A stretch of 64,000 nt of DNA from Abelmoschus esculentus (GCA_035048815.1 JAUCBN010000020.1:751501-815500), one strand, 5' to 3'. Numbered from the stretch's first letter, positions 46,095-59,822 are shown. Numbers and translations are program-made. Notes: a model not told the origin generated them from the sequence alone.

Positions 46095-48901
46095 ATGGAG
46101 GTTGGGTTCTTAGGACTGGGAATAATGGGCAAAGCCATGTCCATCAACCTGCTGAAGAATGGATTCAAAGTCACTGTGTGGAACAGAACGCTTTCTAAGG
46201 TGACCTAACCCTTCATTCTTGTTTCAAAACTTCTCACTACACTAACAAAGTAACATGAATATAAGAGGATATGATGGATGGGTTTCTAGTATTTCTTTCT
46301 AGTTTTATGTGTGTACATATTTGTGTACTATATATATTATACATAGGAGCAAAATATATATATTTAAAAGTGAGGAATAAACTTATAATAAATAAATTAT
46401 TTTTAAATATATATATATATATATAAAAAAGAGAATTAAGATAGCAAAATAGTTATCCTCATTATATGTTACTTTGTACATATATTTATTTTTTTAATAT
46501 ATATACGGAAAATATTCTGATACGTAAGTTTATGTAAATATCTTTTAATTTTAGGGAATAAGATTTAAAATTTTAGGTTAAGATTTAGGGATTTATTGTG
46601 TAAGGTGTAAAATTAAAGTTTATGGTTATAATTTAGAGTTTAAGGTTTAAGACTCGGGTTTTAAGGTTTAAGGTTTGAGATTTAAGTTTTAAATTTTATA
46701 GAAGGTTGTGTAAATTACATAGCTTAAATATCAAAATATAACTATATATATATATATATGTGTGTGTGTGAAAAATACTTTGATACATAAATATGTGTAG
46801 CCTTTCAATTTTAAGGTTTAAAGTTTAAGGTTAAGATTTAGGGGTTTAGTTTATAGGACGTATTTATTATTATAGTTTAGGTTTAGGATTTAAGGTTTGA
46901 ATTTTAGGGTACTAGGGTTAGAAAAAAATTGATACACATGTCGTGTAAAACTTTAGTTTGCATATACTTTTTAGTTTTAGGGTTAGGGTTTTAGTTTAGG
47001 GTTTAAGTCGTAAGGTTTAGAATTTAGTGTATAGTGTTTAAGGTTTAAAGTTTAGTTTTCTAACGTTAGAGTTAGGAATTCAAGATTTGGGTTTTTAAAG
47101 TACATAGGCTTGTGTAAAATTAGTTTTATACAGTCACTGCATCAAAGTTTTACTCGCTAGGGTTTGAGGTTTAAATTTTAAATTTTATAGAAAAATTGTG
47201 TAAATTCTTTTTACTATATCAATATATATATATATAGATGTATATGGATGAGATCAAGTTACACCATATGATTAACGGTAGAAAATGGATAAATGAGATT
47301 AACGGTAGAAAATGTAAAGATTATCACTTGAAAAAAAAAGGAAATAATCTTAACCGTTTATTATCATCCAAAATTAATGTAAAACTAAATGAGGTTTAGA
47401 TAATGTTAGATGATTCTAACCCATATATATACATATATATGTATGAAAAAAACAGTTAATGAATTGTGAGAATAAAATTTTAAATTGCAGTGCGATGAAG
47501 TGGTGGCTCATGGTGCCTCAGTTGGAGAAACCCCTGCAGAAGTAATTAAGAAATGCAATATCACCATAGCCATTTTGTCTGACCCTGCTGCTGCTCTTTC
47601 AGTAAATTAATTAATCAATAACAGTTGTCTTTTATGTACACTGTGACTGTCCTTACCACAAAATATGTGTATTTACATGATTGCTTTTAAGGTTGTATTC
47701 GACAAAGATGGTGTTCTTGAGCAAATTTGCAATGGTAAAGGTTATATTGACATGTCAACTGTTGATCCCCAGACCTCTTGCAAAATCAGTGAGGTTAGCA
47801 TATAATTTCTTCATTTATAGTGTTTCTTTTGTGTCTCAAACTTACAGAGTGAGCAGATCAAGGTTAGTGTCGGATACGGATATGTATTCGTCATGGATAA
47901 ATAAACATCGAATAACACGAATACATACGTTATAGGAGTAATTGTTAAGGATTTGTTTTACTCTGATATTCTATTATGTACTGATATACATCTCTTCGGT
48001 TGGATATCTACAGGCAATTACAACGAAAGGCGGTCGCTTCCTTGAGGCACCTGTTTCGGGTAGCAAACAGCCTGCAGAAACTGGTCAACTGGTCATTCTT
48101 GCTGCAGGGGATAAGGTAAACTGATCGACAGCTTCTCCATTTTGTATGTTCTTGATGTTAACTGCAATATGTTCCAACTGTAAATTTAGGCGTTGTACGA
48201 AGAAGCAGTTCCAGCTTTCAATGTCTTGGGGAAGAAGTCTTTCTTCTTAGGACAAATTGGTAATGGAGCAAAAATGGAACTTGTTGTCAACATGATAATG
48301 GGAAGGTAATGTCTAGCTCCATCTACCTTAAATTTGAGCAACAAACCGGAGCACTTGATCGGGACATTCGTTTTTGTCATCTGCAGTGTGATGAACGCAT
48401 TCTCGGAAGGGCTTGTGCTGTCTGAGAGAAGCGGATTGAATCCGCATGACCTTCTTGATGTGTTGGTAAGATTGCAAGAGCTAAATAATGTATGAATCAA
48501 GTTGTGGCCACAATGAAACATACAGTGCCCTTAACTAGTTTGTGGCAGGACTTGGGAGGCATAGCTAACCCAATGTTTAGAGGGAAGGGACCAGCAATGC
48601 TTCGAGCCAATCATTCGCCTGCGTTCCCTCTGAAACATCAGCAGAAAGATATGAGGTTGGCTCTTGCCCTTGGAGATCAGAATGCTGTATCCATGCCAGT
48701 AGCAGCAGCAGCCAATGAGGTTTCTGTTTTTAGCCTTTCAATCGATTAGGAACACTTGATTTGAATCTGAATTGCTGATTAAACTGGAACTTGTTGTGTT
48801 TGTGTTGTTAGGCATTCAAGAAGGCCAGATGCATGGGGTTGGGAGACCTTGACTTTTCAGCTGTTCTGGAGACTCTGAAGCTTCTTAAACGTTCTCCTTG
48901 A
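46095..48901 (+). CDS. GLYR1: Glyoxylate/succinic semialdehyde reductase 1
   Basis: Eight exons: 46095-46199, 47491-47601, 47692-47793, 48014-48115, 48190-48305, 48387-48465, 48549-48719, 48812-48901. All are GT-AG with phases closing; 291 residues. The NADPH-dependent enzyme of the beta-hydroxyacid dehydrogenase family reduces glyoxylate to glycolate and succinic semialdehyde to gamma-hydroxybutyrate. MEVGFLGLGIMGKAMSINLL carries the GxGxxG Rossmann motif, VWNRTLSK the NADP-preferring basic patch, APVSGSKQPAETGQ the substrate loop and GNGAKMELVVNMIMG the catalytic lysine (about 168). The C-terminal domain contains AFPLKHQQKDMRLALALG. The protein ends LLKRSP, so it lacks the SRE-like tail known in the Arabidopsis protein, and no N-terminal extension is seen. 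A cytosolic location is likely. Intron 1 (1291 bp) is filled with TTTAGGG-like degenerate repeats. Confidence 0.96.
46500..47215. repeat. Degenerate TTTAGGG-like repeats in GLYR1 intron 1
   Basis: Long runs of GGTTTAAGGTTTAGG-like words form at least three diverged blocks. They start near 46507, 46768 and 46921 with 'gaaaa...ttgatac' and are followed by the telomere-like words. TA microsatellites at 46404-46422, 46741-46760 and 47223-47236 flank or separate them. Confidence 0.7.
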
Positions 48902-49875
48902 TATCATGAATGTTACTCTCCACCAAATTATGTGTTATGGATCACCAACAGGAATATGAAACATTAGATGAACTGATGCATTAAAAATATAAAATATTAG
49001 ATAATTATTTATATAATAAATAATCTCAATAGAAAAGCATATGATTTTCATTTTAAGATGTTTAAATTCGTTTTTTTTTTTTTTTAACAAGCTAATAGTG
49101 ATTACAAGTAGTAACTGTTCTAGAATATAATCTCCACCATTTGACATTAATCACTCAATCACTCTGCTAACATCAACCACTAAGAACATCAACCATTCCT
49201 TTAACCACTTGGTTAGAGGGTTCGTTTTGTATATACATTATCAAAAAGTTAAAAATATGAACATATATTACATTATGATTACCTTTAGACTACACAAAAA
49301 AAATAATTAAAAAAAATAAATGCATGTAAAAATATGCATAAAACGAATTATAAACAAATTATAAGATTGAAACGTGCTGACAACATTTTATTCCTTAATA
49401 GCCAAAGTAAATGACAAGTTTGTTGTCTACATCAATGGAATGAGATTTCTACTGCTAAGACAAGGAACTGCGGCATTCATTTTCTACCATGAACAAAGAT
49501 TGGTAGAAATGAACAATCATTCAACTAAGGTTCCCATTGTATATAGTTTTGTATCAAAAAGAAGTTAATTTCCCTGTTGCATATGTATGAATCTAACCCT
49601 GTACAACTACAACATCTAAATAAAACTCGGAACTACCGATGCAAAGGAACACTCAAAAATGAAAATTCAATCAAAACTCTGCTCTGTACAGTCACATAAT
49701 GTTTTTTATGTTTTCATCTTTCGAAATTAAACTTCTAATGCATCAAAGAAAGCTCCAATGATGAATAGTCAGAATGATAACCGTGGTCAGTTTGATACTT
49801 TGAAGAGAAAAGAGAAAGGAAGAAAGTCAATTGTGATCCCCATCCCATTTGTATAAGTCCTGAAAATGGCAGGCT
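48902..49875. other. GLYR1 3' flank, SINE and RLT3 3' UTR
   Basis: The two genes converge here. The SINE at 49075-49220 lies between them. About 49370-49875 is likely the 3' UTR of the minus-strand RLT3-type gene. A short plus-strand frame in this part has no known relative. Confidence 0.5.
49075..49220 (-). mobile_element. SINE copy lacking its B box
   Basis: Same body as 31419-31579 (TTCTAGAATATAATCTCCACC, reading plus), with the A-box side at the right (TAACCAAGTGGTTAAAGG on minus) and a T run at 49071-49085 as the complement of the A tail. The segment that should hold GGTTCGA is deleted. TTCGTTTT at 49067-49074 and 49221-49228 may be the target duplication. Confidence 0.62.
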
Positions 49876-52800
49876 TTATTCATCTGAAACATGCCAAAGA
49901 AAAAAGAACATGTAAGTTGTAGAATATAAAACATGCTAATCTTCAGAAGGATCTAGAATGGAAGAGCATGTACATAGATATATTGAAATCATAAAAGCTC
50001 TGAGGAAACTACAAAGCTCAAAGTGAAAGATTTCCCACATCCCAACTTAAAAAATGAAATGAAACAGGATACAAAGCTCAAAGGGTGAATGATTTCCCTT
50101 TCAAAATGTGATCCCATCAATCCCAAAGATGATAATTGCCAAAACAAACAACTTCACAATCACAATCTTGTTTAGCTGAAATTTAACAAGCTATCTGATA
50201 TATTTAGTCGCCCAGGCTGGTTACACCTCCAGACATGACCAAAATGATGAGCAAACAAGACAATCAGATGCATGGTTCTAAATGACCTATAATCAACTAG
50301 CAGCTAAAACCAAAATTCAAGGTTAATTATTGCAAACATCACCCAAGCTAAAACCTAAACTGCTAGAAATATTCTATGCTTAATAAGAAATTTCCATCAC
50401 CATCAACTATCATAATGAAAGATCTGTGTAATTTTCACAAATTCAAATATCAACTACTTGTATTTAAGAAATTAAAATGTATATCAATCACATTTTAAAT
50501 AGCATAAGTGAGCCTTCATTCGTATAAATAAAAAATCCATATAGTGAAAAGAAAGAAACAGGATGCTCAACTTTGATGAGCAGAGCACCACATATGTAAA
50601 GAAAAATTGTAGAAAAAGAAGGAATATACCTGATCTGGTCCCATTTTCTAGTTCCTTTTCAGAATGAACCTTCTTCAAGTATGATGCAATGAACTCATCC
50701 AACTTCACCAACCAGAGAGCAAGTGCAGATGATGTTTGGGGCATGGCTGGAAAGAATGCTATGATTTCTTCAATAATAGTACAACCCCCTTGTTCAATAT
50801 GGTATTGATTCAACGAATTCACATTAATTGCTGCAACAAAATCAGCAACAACCTGCAAACATGATTTGAGAGGGTCCATTTTACAATTAGTGTCAATATA
50901 AAAAAAAATACCACACTACTTCAAGAACTATAAGCATGTAAATACAAAACAAAAAAAAAAAAAAACTTACCTGCAAAAGCTCAGAAAAAGACGATGTCCG
51001 TCGTAACCGTTTGATCCATAACCTGTGAGCAGGCTTTGTCCAAGCACCCACTAAAGCATCTTTAGGCATAAATGACTGCAAGAAAAAGTAAGGGAAAGAA
51101 ATAGACACAATGGTTAAATAAAAATAATTGCATTAAGTTTGTTCTCCTTTTAAATATTTTACATATATAAATGAATTATAGACAATATCGAATCTTCACG
51201 TGTTCTACAAAAGAAAAAAATGATACAACAGACTTCTATACATAATTACCCATTTTATTTCTTGTGAAGAGAGTTGGCACTGTCAGTTTTTAATATTCAA
51301 CTAGAACTAATAAAATATATAAAGAAACTAAAAAACCATTGTCATATTTTAATATTTAAGCAGAACTAAAAAAAATATAAAGAAAGTCAAAAACAAATGA
51401 GACACTAAAGTATGTTTATGTGCCCTGACCAACAGTCCCTGGCTAAAACCGATGGAAAAAGAAAGATGAACATGCATACTATGTCATATAACGGGGATGT
51501 ATGGAATTTAGGCATGTGCCTGTGTTATTATTTTCATATGAAGTAATATATGATTTTTTTTGGCAAAATATATGATTTAATTTTTATAAAGAAAGGTAAA
51601 AATGAAATGCACCTCAATTGCATGGACTGCAGCTTTCAGTGATTGCAACTGTGATGGTAGGACTTTGAAATTCGGAAAAGTACTGTTGTCTCCTTTCTCT
51701 CTGCACGTAGCCACATGAATGGCATACCTTTCTTCTAGATCAAAATCAATCTCAAATGTGGTATGACAAATCCTACAATGCTTCTCATCTCTCCAGTACA
51801 AGTCATGACAACTCTTACATCTGGTAAGTGAATCAAGATAAGAACGCTTGTTGTCTTTTACAGCATTAAGGTTCAAGTAAAAATAATCCCATATCCACGC
51901 ATCAAATTCTTGAAGATGCCTCCACATTTGTTTTTGCTCTTCTCCCTTCTTCCCAGCATGAAGAACTATAGCACTGCATGAGGTTAAAGATTCATTCACG
52001 GACGCTGTCAAGCTTAGGTTGTCAACATCAGAAACAGGAGAACAACTGTCTTCCCTCACTACATCCGTCTTAGGTGAATCAGATTGCATGTGCCTGATTT
52101 CTGCATCACCTAAGTGTCTGCTTGACATTTCTTGACACAGTGAAGTTCCCCGCTTCTCTAAGGATTCAATAAGATGAGCTTCACGTTTACCCCTGTCATC
52201 CAAAACTGCCAACAAGGACCGCAATGCCTGCACCATGATAAGAGACAAACAAATAAAGTTTGTTAACATGAGAATCATCACATTATTGTCTGTAAAAAAG
52301 AAAACTGAAAAGAATTCCAATTTTTCCTCTCAGGTTAAGTATCTTATCTTTGGATAAAGAGTACACCTTATAATGAAAAAAACATGTTCATAATGAAGAA
52401 ATGAGAAGACAAATTTTAACCAAGAGTCTAAGAAATGAAGAAATGGATATCCATTATGATAAGTTGGGAGAGTTACCTCTTCAGTGTCTATGACTTCCCA
52501 ATGACCATCTTCGGAAGATTCAAAGTAAATCCTCCTATGTCCAGGGTCATATCCATTACAAGGGCCCAAGAAAAGCCAATATCTGTTGTACCTACGATCA
52601 GAACCCAAAAATACAGATTGCATCGGGTGTATATAAACTCCTACTTCAGTTTGTTTTGCATCCTTTTCACTGCTGGAACATTTCTCTTTTTCAAAAAACT
52701 TTGTAACTGATGATGAGTCAACCGGGCGAGAGTCTGATGACGTATGTGATTCTTGTCCACCATTCCTTTGTCCACCATAGACCCAAGATGGCCTAGGAAA

Positions 52801-55800
52801 ATTCAGTCTAGTTGATGATGATCTCTTAATCTTTGCTCCAGAACCATAGTAAGGGATGCTGGGAACAAACTCGACAATGGCTTTACCAGGATTCTAAAAA
52901 ATGAAATAATGAGAAACTATCAGGTATGGAACTACGGAAAATTCACAACTTCATAGAAGTATATTTATCCAAAATAACCATTGCACAGATCACGGGTCCT
53001 CAATAAAAATATGAGAAAAAAATATTCATTTGAAAAAAAAAAAAGTGACCACCAAACAAGGGAGCAGATAGTAGCTTTTTCAATCTTTCTTCTTTTATTT
53101 TAATTTTTATTTCAATTTTATGGGGGTGAAGAATAGAGAAAGGAGGAAGGGAATGTCAAGTTGTCCAGATGAAAGTGGTTTACCTCCATTCGGATACTGG
53201 AACCAGCACTAAGAATATCAATCAAAGCCACGAATGCATTCAGCTTCTCTTCAATGCTCAAATCAGAATATTCACCTTCCATAAGTCCAAGCAACCACGC
53301 CTCTCCTGGATGGCTTTCATCAATTTCAGTGTAGACTCCCAGCATGTTACTTTTACTTTTGTGACGGTTACCGTGCTTGATTTTCCTTTGATAGTAATTT
53401 CCTGAGTTGCACTCAGAATCATCACTGCTGTCATCAGAGTCATCATCAACACTTCCAGAATCCTTAGTATCAGAATAGCAATCATTGCTGTCCTTTGCAA
53501 CAGAACTACAGCGCAGACGATAAGCAGATGATGAGATCTTCTCAAATAAAGTAATATCACTTGAAAGAGTTGAACATATTAATTCTTCGAGTTCCTCAGT
53601 CGTGCTAGTGAGATTCAATTCAGTAACCTTCAAAAGATAAAAGGAAAAAAAACAATCACTGACATAAGGTCATAATAGTGACTACGGTGAGGATTTCAAC
53701 TTAGATAGCTTCTGCAACAAATATTTTCATTTTCTAAATACAAATGCTTAAAGATCCTACTCTTACCGGCAAAGACAATGCCAAGTCTGAAACTTTTAGC
53801 CCATTATTTCCTCTTTCTGACAAAATTTTAAACAACTCGCCCTTTAAACTACAGGGGCGTAGACCAAACCTCAACATGAGGTTCATTTCCTGTATTTTAG
53901 GAAAGAAGATTAAATATAAACTCACATATTTCACATATAACCAAAGATCTCTAGGCCATAAAGGAACTCAAAGAAGTTTGAATCTGAGACTAACCATACA
54001 TGATAAAAAAAATAATGTACCCATACCTTGCTAAGGGCTTCTCTGCGTAAATGACCTTGTTTTGAACCAAAGCCAGCTGCAACTAAAACTTGACGTAGTA
54101 TTTCTGTCCATGTCAGAGGGTTCAAGGATGTCTTCCAGAACTCGACCACAAATTCTTGGTTCTCTACCTGATAAACAAAACAATCACATCCATTTTTTAG
54201 CACTTCCTTTAAGTGAAATATAACTAAAGAAACAAAAATCCCTAAAAGAAAAAGATCTTGTCTGACTAGCACTTCCTTTTCAATGGATCTATTTTCTAGT
54301 GAAATAACTACTGATCCAGACTTATTTTTCGGTCCACCACTTAGAAATACTTTTCAAAAGGATTATATATAACTTTATGCATGTCAATGGGAAGAAATCT
54401 AAAAAATAATGTTCAAGGCTTGCCTATGTAAACAGATTGTCGAAGTAATATGGCGCATTATTAAAACAAATCAGAGAGGAGGATATCCCACACAAGAACA
54501 ACCATTGCAAGCATGCTAACAGACATGTACAATACAAAACTGTATGATCATCACTCACCGATTGAAGAAGAGCAAGAAACTTGCAAGACAAGCTAAAATG
54601 AGGTAAAAGTGCACCACTCAACTCTGCTTGTACATCAGATAAAAGAAGCTTGAGAAGGGAAATGTGAATTTTCCCAAGTAACAAGGAATCCTGAGGTACA
54701 TATATATATATGTTTAGAAGAACTAAAAAGAGAAAACAAATATACGCCAAGTTAAGAACTTCAAAATATATGGTAAAATATAGATGATTGATAACCTTAT
54801 CATGAAATGCTTGAGCAAACTCATCAAGTGTAAATGAGCATGTGTCGAGTGTTACTGAATAGGTATACAAGAAATGGAAAACCTGCAAAAGAAATTCAAA
54901 CAATAGTTGAGCAACATAAGAAAAATAAAGGAACAAGACTCATAACAAGCTGCCAAAATATTGAATGAAGAACAATATAACAGACTTTAAGCTTAACAAA
55001 CACCTTAAACAGTTTTTTGACAGTTTCGGGAGACGAATCCCAGGGTTGCATGCTGAATGGTTGCTTCATTTTAACCGAAGTTGGTGGAAACTTAGCCAGC
55101 AAATCTGGGAAACCATAAACAGATTCTTTACAAATATCAAAAAAAAAATATGTATCTTATGTATTCTTAGAATCATAAACTACAAAGTCAGCCAACCTTT
55201 GCAAAGGGAGCAACCAAGCAATCCACTTGTACCAAGATGATCCGCACATGTTAGTGGATTTGGTCCAGCTTGTAATTCCCTCAATTCCAATTCTTCGTCA
55301 TCAACTAGCATTGCAAGGTGATCGAGACATTCATTAGATACAATTCCATCCAAAGCAAGTTCACATTTTTCTTTGCGCGGTTGCATCTGATTGTCATTTT
55401 TGTTAGATTTCATCTGACACAAAAATGACCATTAATACAGCAGTTATAGAGAACATAAGATTAAAATGCAAAACCGTGATAGAAATTACCATAAGTTCCA
55501 CTCTCCTCTTAATGGAGGCCCTGTTCTTTTCCTGTAACTTCTTTTCCAAACTTCTCTGTTTCTGAAATTGCAAATTAAGCAAATTTTCATCATAAGACCA
55601 TAAAGAAAAATCAAGGAAGTAATCAATCAAAAGCATTTGATTGCAATAATTGATAGCTAACCATTTGAGATACTAAAGGCTGCTGTCTTTTGTTCCGTGG
55701 AGGTTGTCTTCGCACTGCAGGACTAGTTTGAGGAGCACCAATTTCTCGATTAGAAAAATCAACACCAGTAGGAATATTTCCACCTTCAGGGTTCACAGCC

Positions 55801-57336
55801 CTCCAAACTGTCATCAAACCTTTTCCAATACCATGTTTCTTCACTGGGGCTTTCTCACAACTGTTATTCTGATTGTTCATGCCGGTAAACTCAAAAACCT
55901 TAAATGCAAGAAGCAGAAGTAAATACAAATACAAAAACAGAAGTAGGAACAGGAGATGAACATCTTGAAAACATTCTTCATACCTTTCTCCTTTTGGCTG
56001 CTTCACTTTCACACTCTTCATCGGCAGGATGAGACTCTTTAGAACCTAAATATAGTAGTTATGAGCAAGTTCCAAAGAACAGCAAAATACAGCATGAACA
56101 ACCAAGAATACTAGACAAGCAAAAATCAAATGGAACAAGCTATGTTATTCCAACCCTTCAAGATAGCTGAAGTACCCTTGTCAGACACTTATCCAATAAG
56201 TTATTGACTTAAACATGTGTATGGAATCTTTAGCTTCTAAATAGAAAAAATGAAACGCACCAACTTTGGATAAAAAAACCCACATGCCTAACATTTGCTC
56301 CCAAATCTTAAGCTATATAGATTATAGAGTAAGATAAAAACAGAAACAATAAGAAAATAAATAAAATTAAAAATTCACTAGTTAGGGCTGTATTTCACCA
56401 GTTATATCATATAGGTACAGCACTAACAAGGAAAATCACATTTTTATCTTAGCAAAATGGCAACCTTGAAAAATCTCAATGGATGAGCACTAGAAAGCAG
56501 ATGACGTTTCCAGCATAATTTTGATTCTCAGCAAAACCAAAAAACTATGGCACAAAATGAATAATGACCATTGTTGTTATTATTGTTTTAGGGAAATAAC
56601 GACAAGTGTTAAATGGAATCAAATAACCAGTAAGACAAAAAGGCTACAAGCTTCCAGCAGCATACCTTCCAAGTGGAAAAAGGCCTGGGAAGGAAGAGAG
56701 TCGAATTCCACACCGAGCAGAGGACCATCCTTGCGAAATACCTTCTTTAGAATGTACTGAGCAGGCAACAAATCCTGAGGAAGAACCATTTTCTTCTTTT
56801 TCTTGCCAAAGCCATTTGCTCCGACAGAGGAAGTGTTTTTATGATTCTCACTAGCAGCAAAAATGCCGGCGGAATTCCTTTTTGTAGAAGCAGAGGATTT
56901 TTTCATAGAATGAATAGGTAACATAGTCCTTTTATCTCTTTTCCTCTTATAGATAAACCACTGTTGAACCTGCTTCAGAGTTAAACCTAAAGCTGCAGCA
57001 TAACCTTCCATCTCCTCCTGTGTATGATACATTTTATCTGCTTCACATGATTGAAAAAAGTAAGGGTATGTAATCATACACATATCAGTCAGCAGGAATT
57101 GTCGATTTTATTCCATATTAAAGACAAGTCAGACTTTAGATGAAAGTTTTAAACATAAATTCGAATATACTTTAAGAAACAAAACTTAAAATGGAGATTG
57201 GAAAACAAAACTAAACAATAACCCGAAGAACATAATTTTTCATCTTTAATACTAAAAGATAAAAATATCCAGAACCAAAAACACCTCTAAATAAGTCCTC
57301 AAGTTCTACAAGTTGAAGTTGCGATTTCCTCTTCAT
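49876..57336 (-). CDS. RLT3: Homeobox-DDT domain protein, RLT3 type
   Basis: Seventeen coding exons (minus strand): 57336-57285, 57037-56666, 56045-55984, 55898-55662, 55561-55490, 55413-55197, 55104-55004, 54882-54796, 54690-54559, 54167-54027, 53889-53767, 53627-53184, 52893-52477, 52227-51613, 51075-50971, 50852-50630, 49883-49876. Phases close throughout; 1135 residues. A homeodomain starts at Met1 (MKRKSQLQLVELEDLFR ... VQQWFIYKRKRDKR, about 1-57). A Lys-rich linker follows. The DDT domain is at about 368-420 (FHFLYTYSVTL ... LDEFAQAFHDK). A HARE-HTH-like segment is at 455-560, a WHIM1-like motif (GEAWLLGLMEGEYSD) near 640, and a WSD-like segment (YNRYWLFLG ... HWEVIDTEE) at 785-819. A possible zinc site is at CKSC 956-959, CRIC 970-973, His 990, Cys 994. 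RLT proteins partner with ISWI-type chromatin remodelers in the nucleus. The last exon holds only eight coding bases. Confidence 0.88.
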
Positions 57337-57900
57337 TTCCAACCACGTTCACCTAGCCGTCAAACCGATTCCTCAAACTTAATTCAAATTCCAAAACCCT
57401 GAAAACTCAAGCCAAATTGTACATACTGCAAATTCCAGAAAAAAGAAAAGAAAAGAAAGAATAATCATTCAATAACAGAACGAAGAACTATCAATAAGAG
57501 CACCACCATTATCATCCTAAAGAAAACATGTAAAAGAAGAAATGAAAAAGATTTTCGATGCCATGCCACCATCGTGTGAAAAATGAAGAGAAAAAAAGGA
57601 ACACCCATTTCCCTGGAAACAAAATAGTTTCCAAATTCTGGGTTCAGTGCAAACTCCCCCAGACCTCTCTCAAAGAACCAAGAATAGACGAGAAAACAGT
57701 GAAGAGAAAAAGCCCAAGTGGGTTAACCAGTAGAATTATAGAAAACAAAAACAGAATTACAAGCATAAAGACACAATAAAGAATATAAGAATAAGAAGGG
57801 AACACTTACTTAGAATTGAAGAAGATGAAGCAGCAAGAAATGGGGTTGAGAGCTGAGAGATAGACTGCCAGAGATTTTAGGAGAAACCAGTAGGGTTTTG
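57337..57900 (-). other. 5' UTR region of the RLT3-type gene
   Basis: The minus-strand leader. A donor-like AAGTAAGTG (complement of cacttactt at 57805-57813) suggests a 5' UTR intron between about 57813 and the coding exon. The first exon would then lie around 57814-57900. No upstream coding exon is visible because the homeodomain begins at the chosen Met. Confidence 0.45.
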
Positions 57901-59822
57901 GGTTTTATCATCTTTTATTCAGATAAATTAATAAATAAATAATCTGGTCTTATATATTTTTGGGGGTTGATTTTTCATTTTTACACTTTCTTGAAAAAAA
58001 AATATCTGCTTGCTCTCGCTCTCTGATTATCTGGCTCCGTCGCTTGTTCTGTCAGTCCCACGCCGAAGTTGCACCAACAGCCGAGGCCTGTTAGGCCCAT
58101 ACCAAAGTCCACTTTCTTGCACTTCAAAGTATATTGAAATTGGGTGTGTTTTTTTTCAACTTATACTTTTGGGACAAAAAATCTTTTAATTTGTTATGTA
58201 TTTTTTTGTTTTAATTTAAAAAAAATTGAATATTTAAATCTTATACTTAAATTTTAAAATATAAATTATAAAACCTAAAAAAGTATACCCTAATTAAATT
58301 TCTTTAATCATAAACTTAAAATTTAGTCTTAAACTTTGATCTTAAACCTTAAACCTAATTTTTATTGTAGGACATAAATAAGGGATTTAAAAAGGTAGAT
58401 GATTCTTATTCATTTTAAGGAGTAAATAAAATTATACGAATCCGATGGATTTTAATTTGATCTGAGATTATTTAAAAAAAAATATTTTGTGTATTCATAT
58501 CGTATTTTGTGTATTTTAATATTTTTTTTATATGATCGTATTATATCAGATATTTTTATGTTTTTTTTTATTTAAGAAAATATTGAGATGAAGACGAGGG
58601 ACATGGTCATTCCTACAGAAACTTACACTTACATCCATCATTATCGATAATCATTATTAATCGACTTTAAAAGAGTCGGACGAAAGATTCAAAATCCAAT
58701 TTGCATTGGAAGTGCAAGCAAAATCAACCACAATTAAAGCAATACAATAACATTGGTCATTCCTTTTCTATATACTTAGCTGAAGTCTAATTTGTACAAT
58801 ATCATAAATAGGGTCTTCAAAACTTCAATTAATTGAATTAATTGATCGAATTAAAGTTTTTTTTTCAGTTAATCATTCTGTTAATTTTAAATTGGATCGC
58901 TTAATAGTTAATTATTTTTTAAATTTTGGTTATCGGTTAATTCAATTAAAAATGATTAATTAATCGAATTAACAAAAAAAAATTATATATATTATATATT
59001 ATATATTTTTATATATTTATTTTTGTCATTAAACTTATAAAAAAATATAAAACGATCATTTAATTTTTTAATATTTATCAATAATTTATAACATACGATA
59101 AATAATTATTATTTTATAATAATTTAAAAAGTTTAATGGTTGTTTTATAATTTTTGAAGGTTTAATAGCTTGAAAAATAAGTTTAACATAATTTAGTGAT
59201 CATTTGTGTAATTTATCCAAGTTGATTTTAAAAATTTCGATTAACCGATCATATTAACTAAACTTTTTTTCAGTTTCATTAATTTTTTTTTTGAAAAATT
59301 TTAATTTATTTAACGGTTAAATAAAAAAATCGATTAACGAAAATTTAAAAGTTATACACATGAATTCCAAACTCTCAAGACAATAAACGATTCACCCCCA
59401 CAAAAATAAATGATAAAATACGATCAAATTAATAACGAAAATATATATTAAAATATTTATTATAATAAATACAGACATAATTCATATAAATTAAGACTTA
59501 AACCGTAATAAATATTGAATAAACTCATGCATTAAAATTTAAATTTTTCGAAATTCAATTTTACCTTTAAAATATTATATGTGATAAGTAACTTATATAT
59601 TCAAATTAGAGTTTTTTAATAATCAAATGAATAAAAAAATTATTTTTTAAAATTTGTTTGAGTTTGAACCCTAATATTTATATTAATTTATATATTAATT
59701 TATTGTAAAAAATTATTCAAATTTATATATTATTACTTATTAAATGGAAATGATGAAATGATATACATATTATATATATTATTAATATTATTAATATTAT
59801 TAATTATTATATTATTGCATAT
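57901..59822. other. Upstream spacer, AT-rich with word-type patches
   Basis: 57990-58130 is of mixed composition (promoter side of RLT3). 58200-58360 has TTAAACCTAA-like degenerate words. 58800-59350 contains ATTAATTGAATTAATTGATC and GATTAACCGATC words. No gene. Confidence 0.45.

Noticed and set aside
49374..49568. 64-codon plus-strand frame near the RLT3 3' end
   Set aside because: It lies in the probable 3' UTR of the opposite gene and has no recognisable domain.
54424..54936. 170-codon minus-strand frame
   Set aside because: It runs through introns of the RLT3-type gene; only the DDT exons inside it are real.
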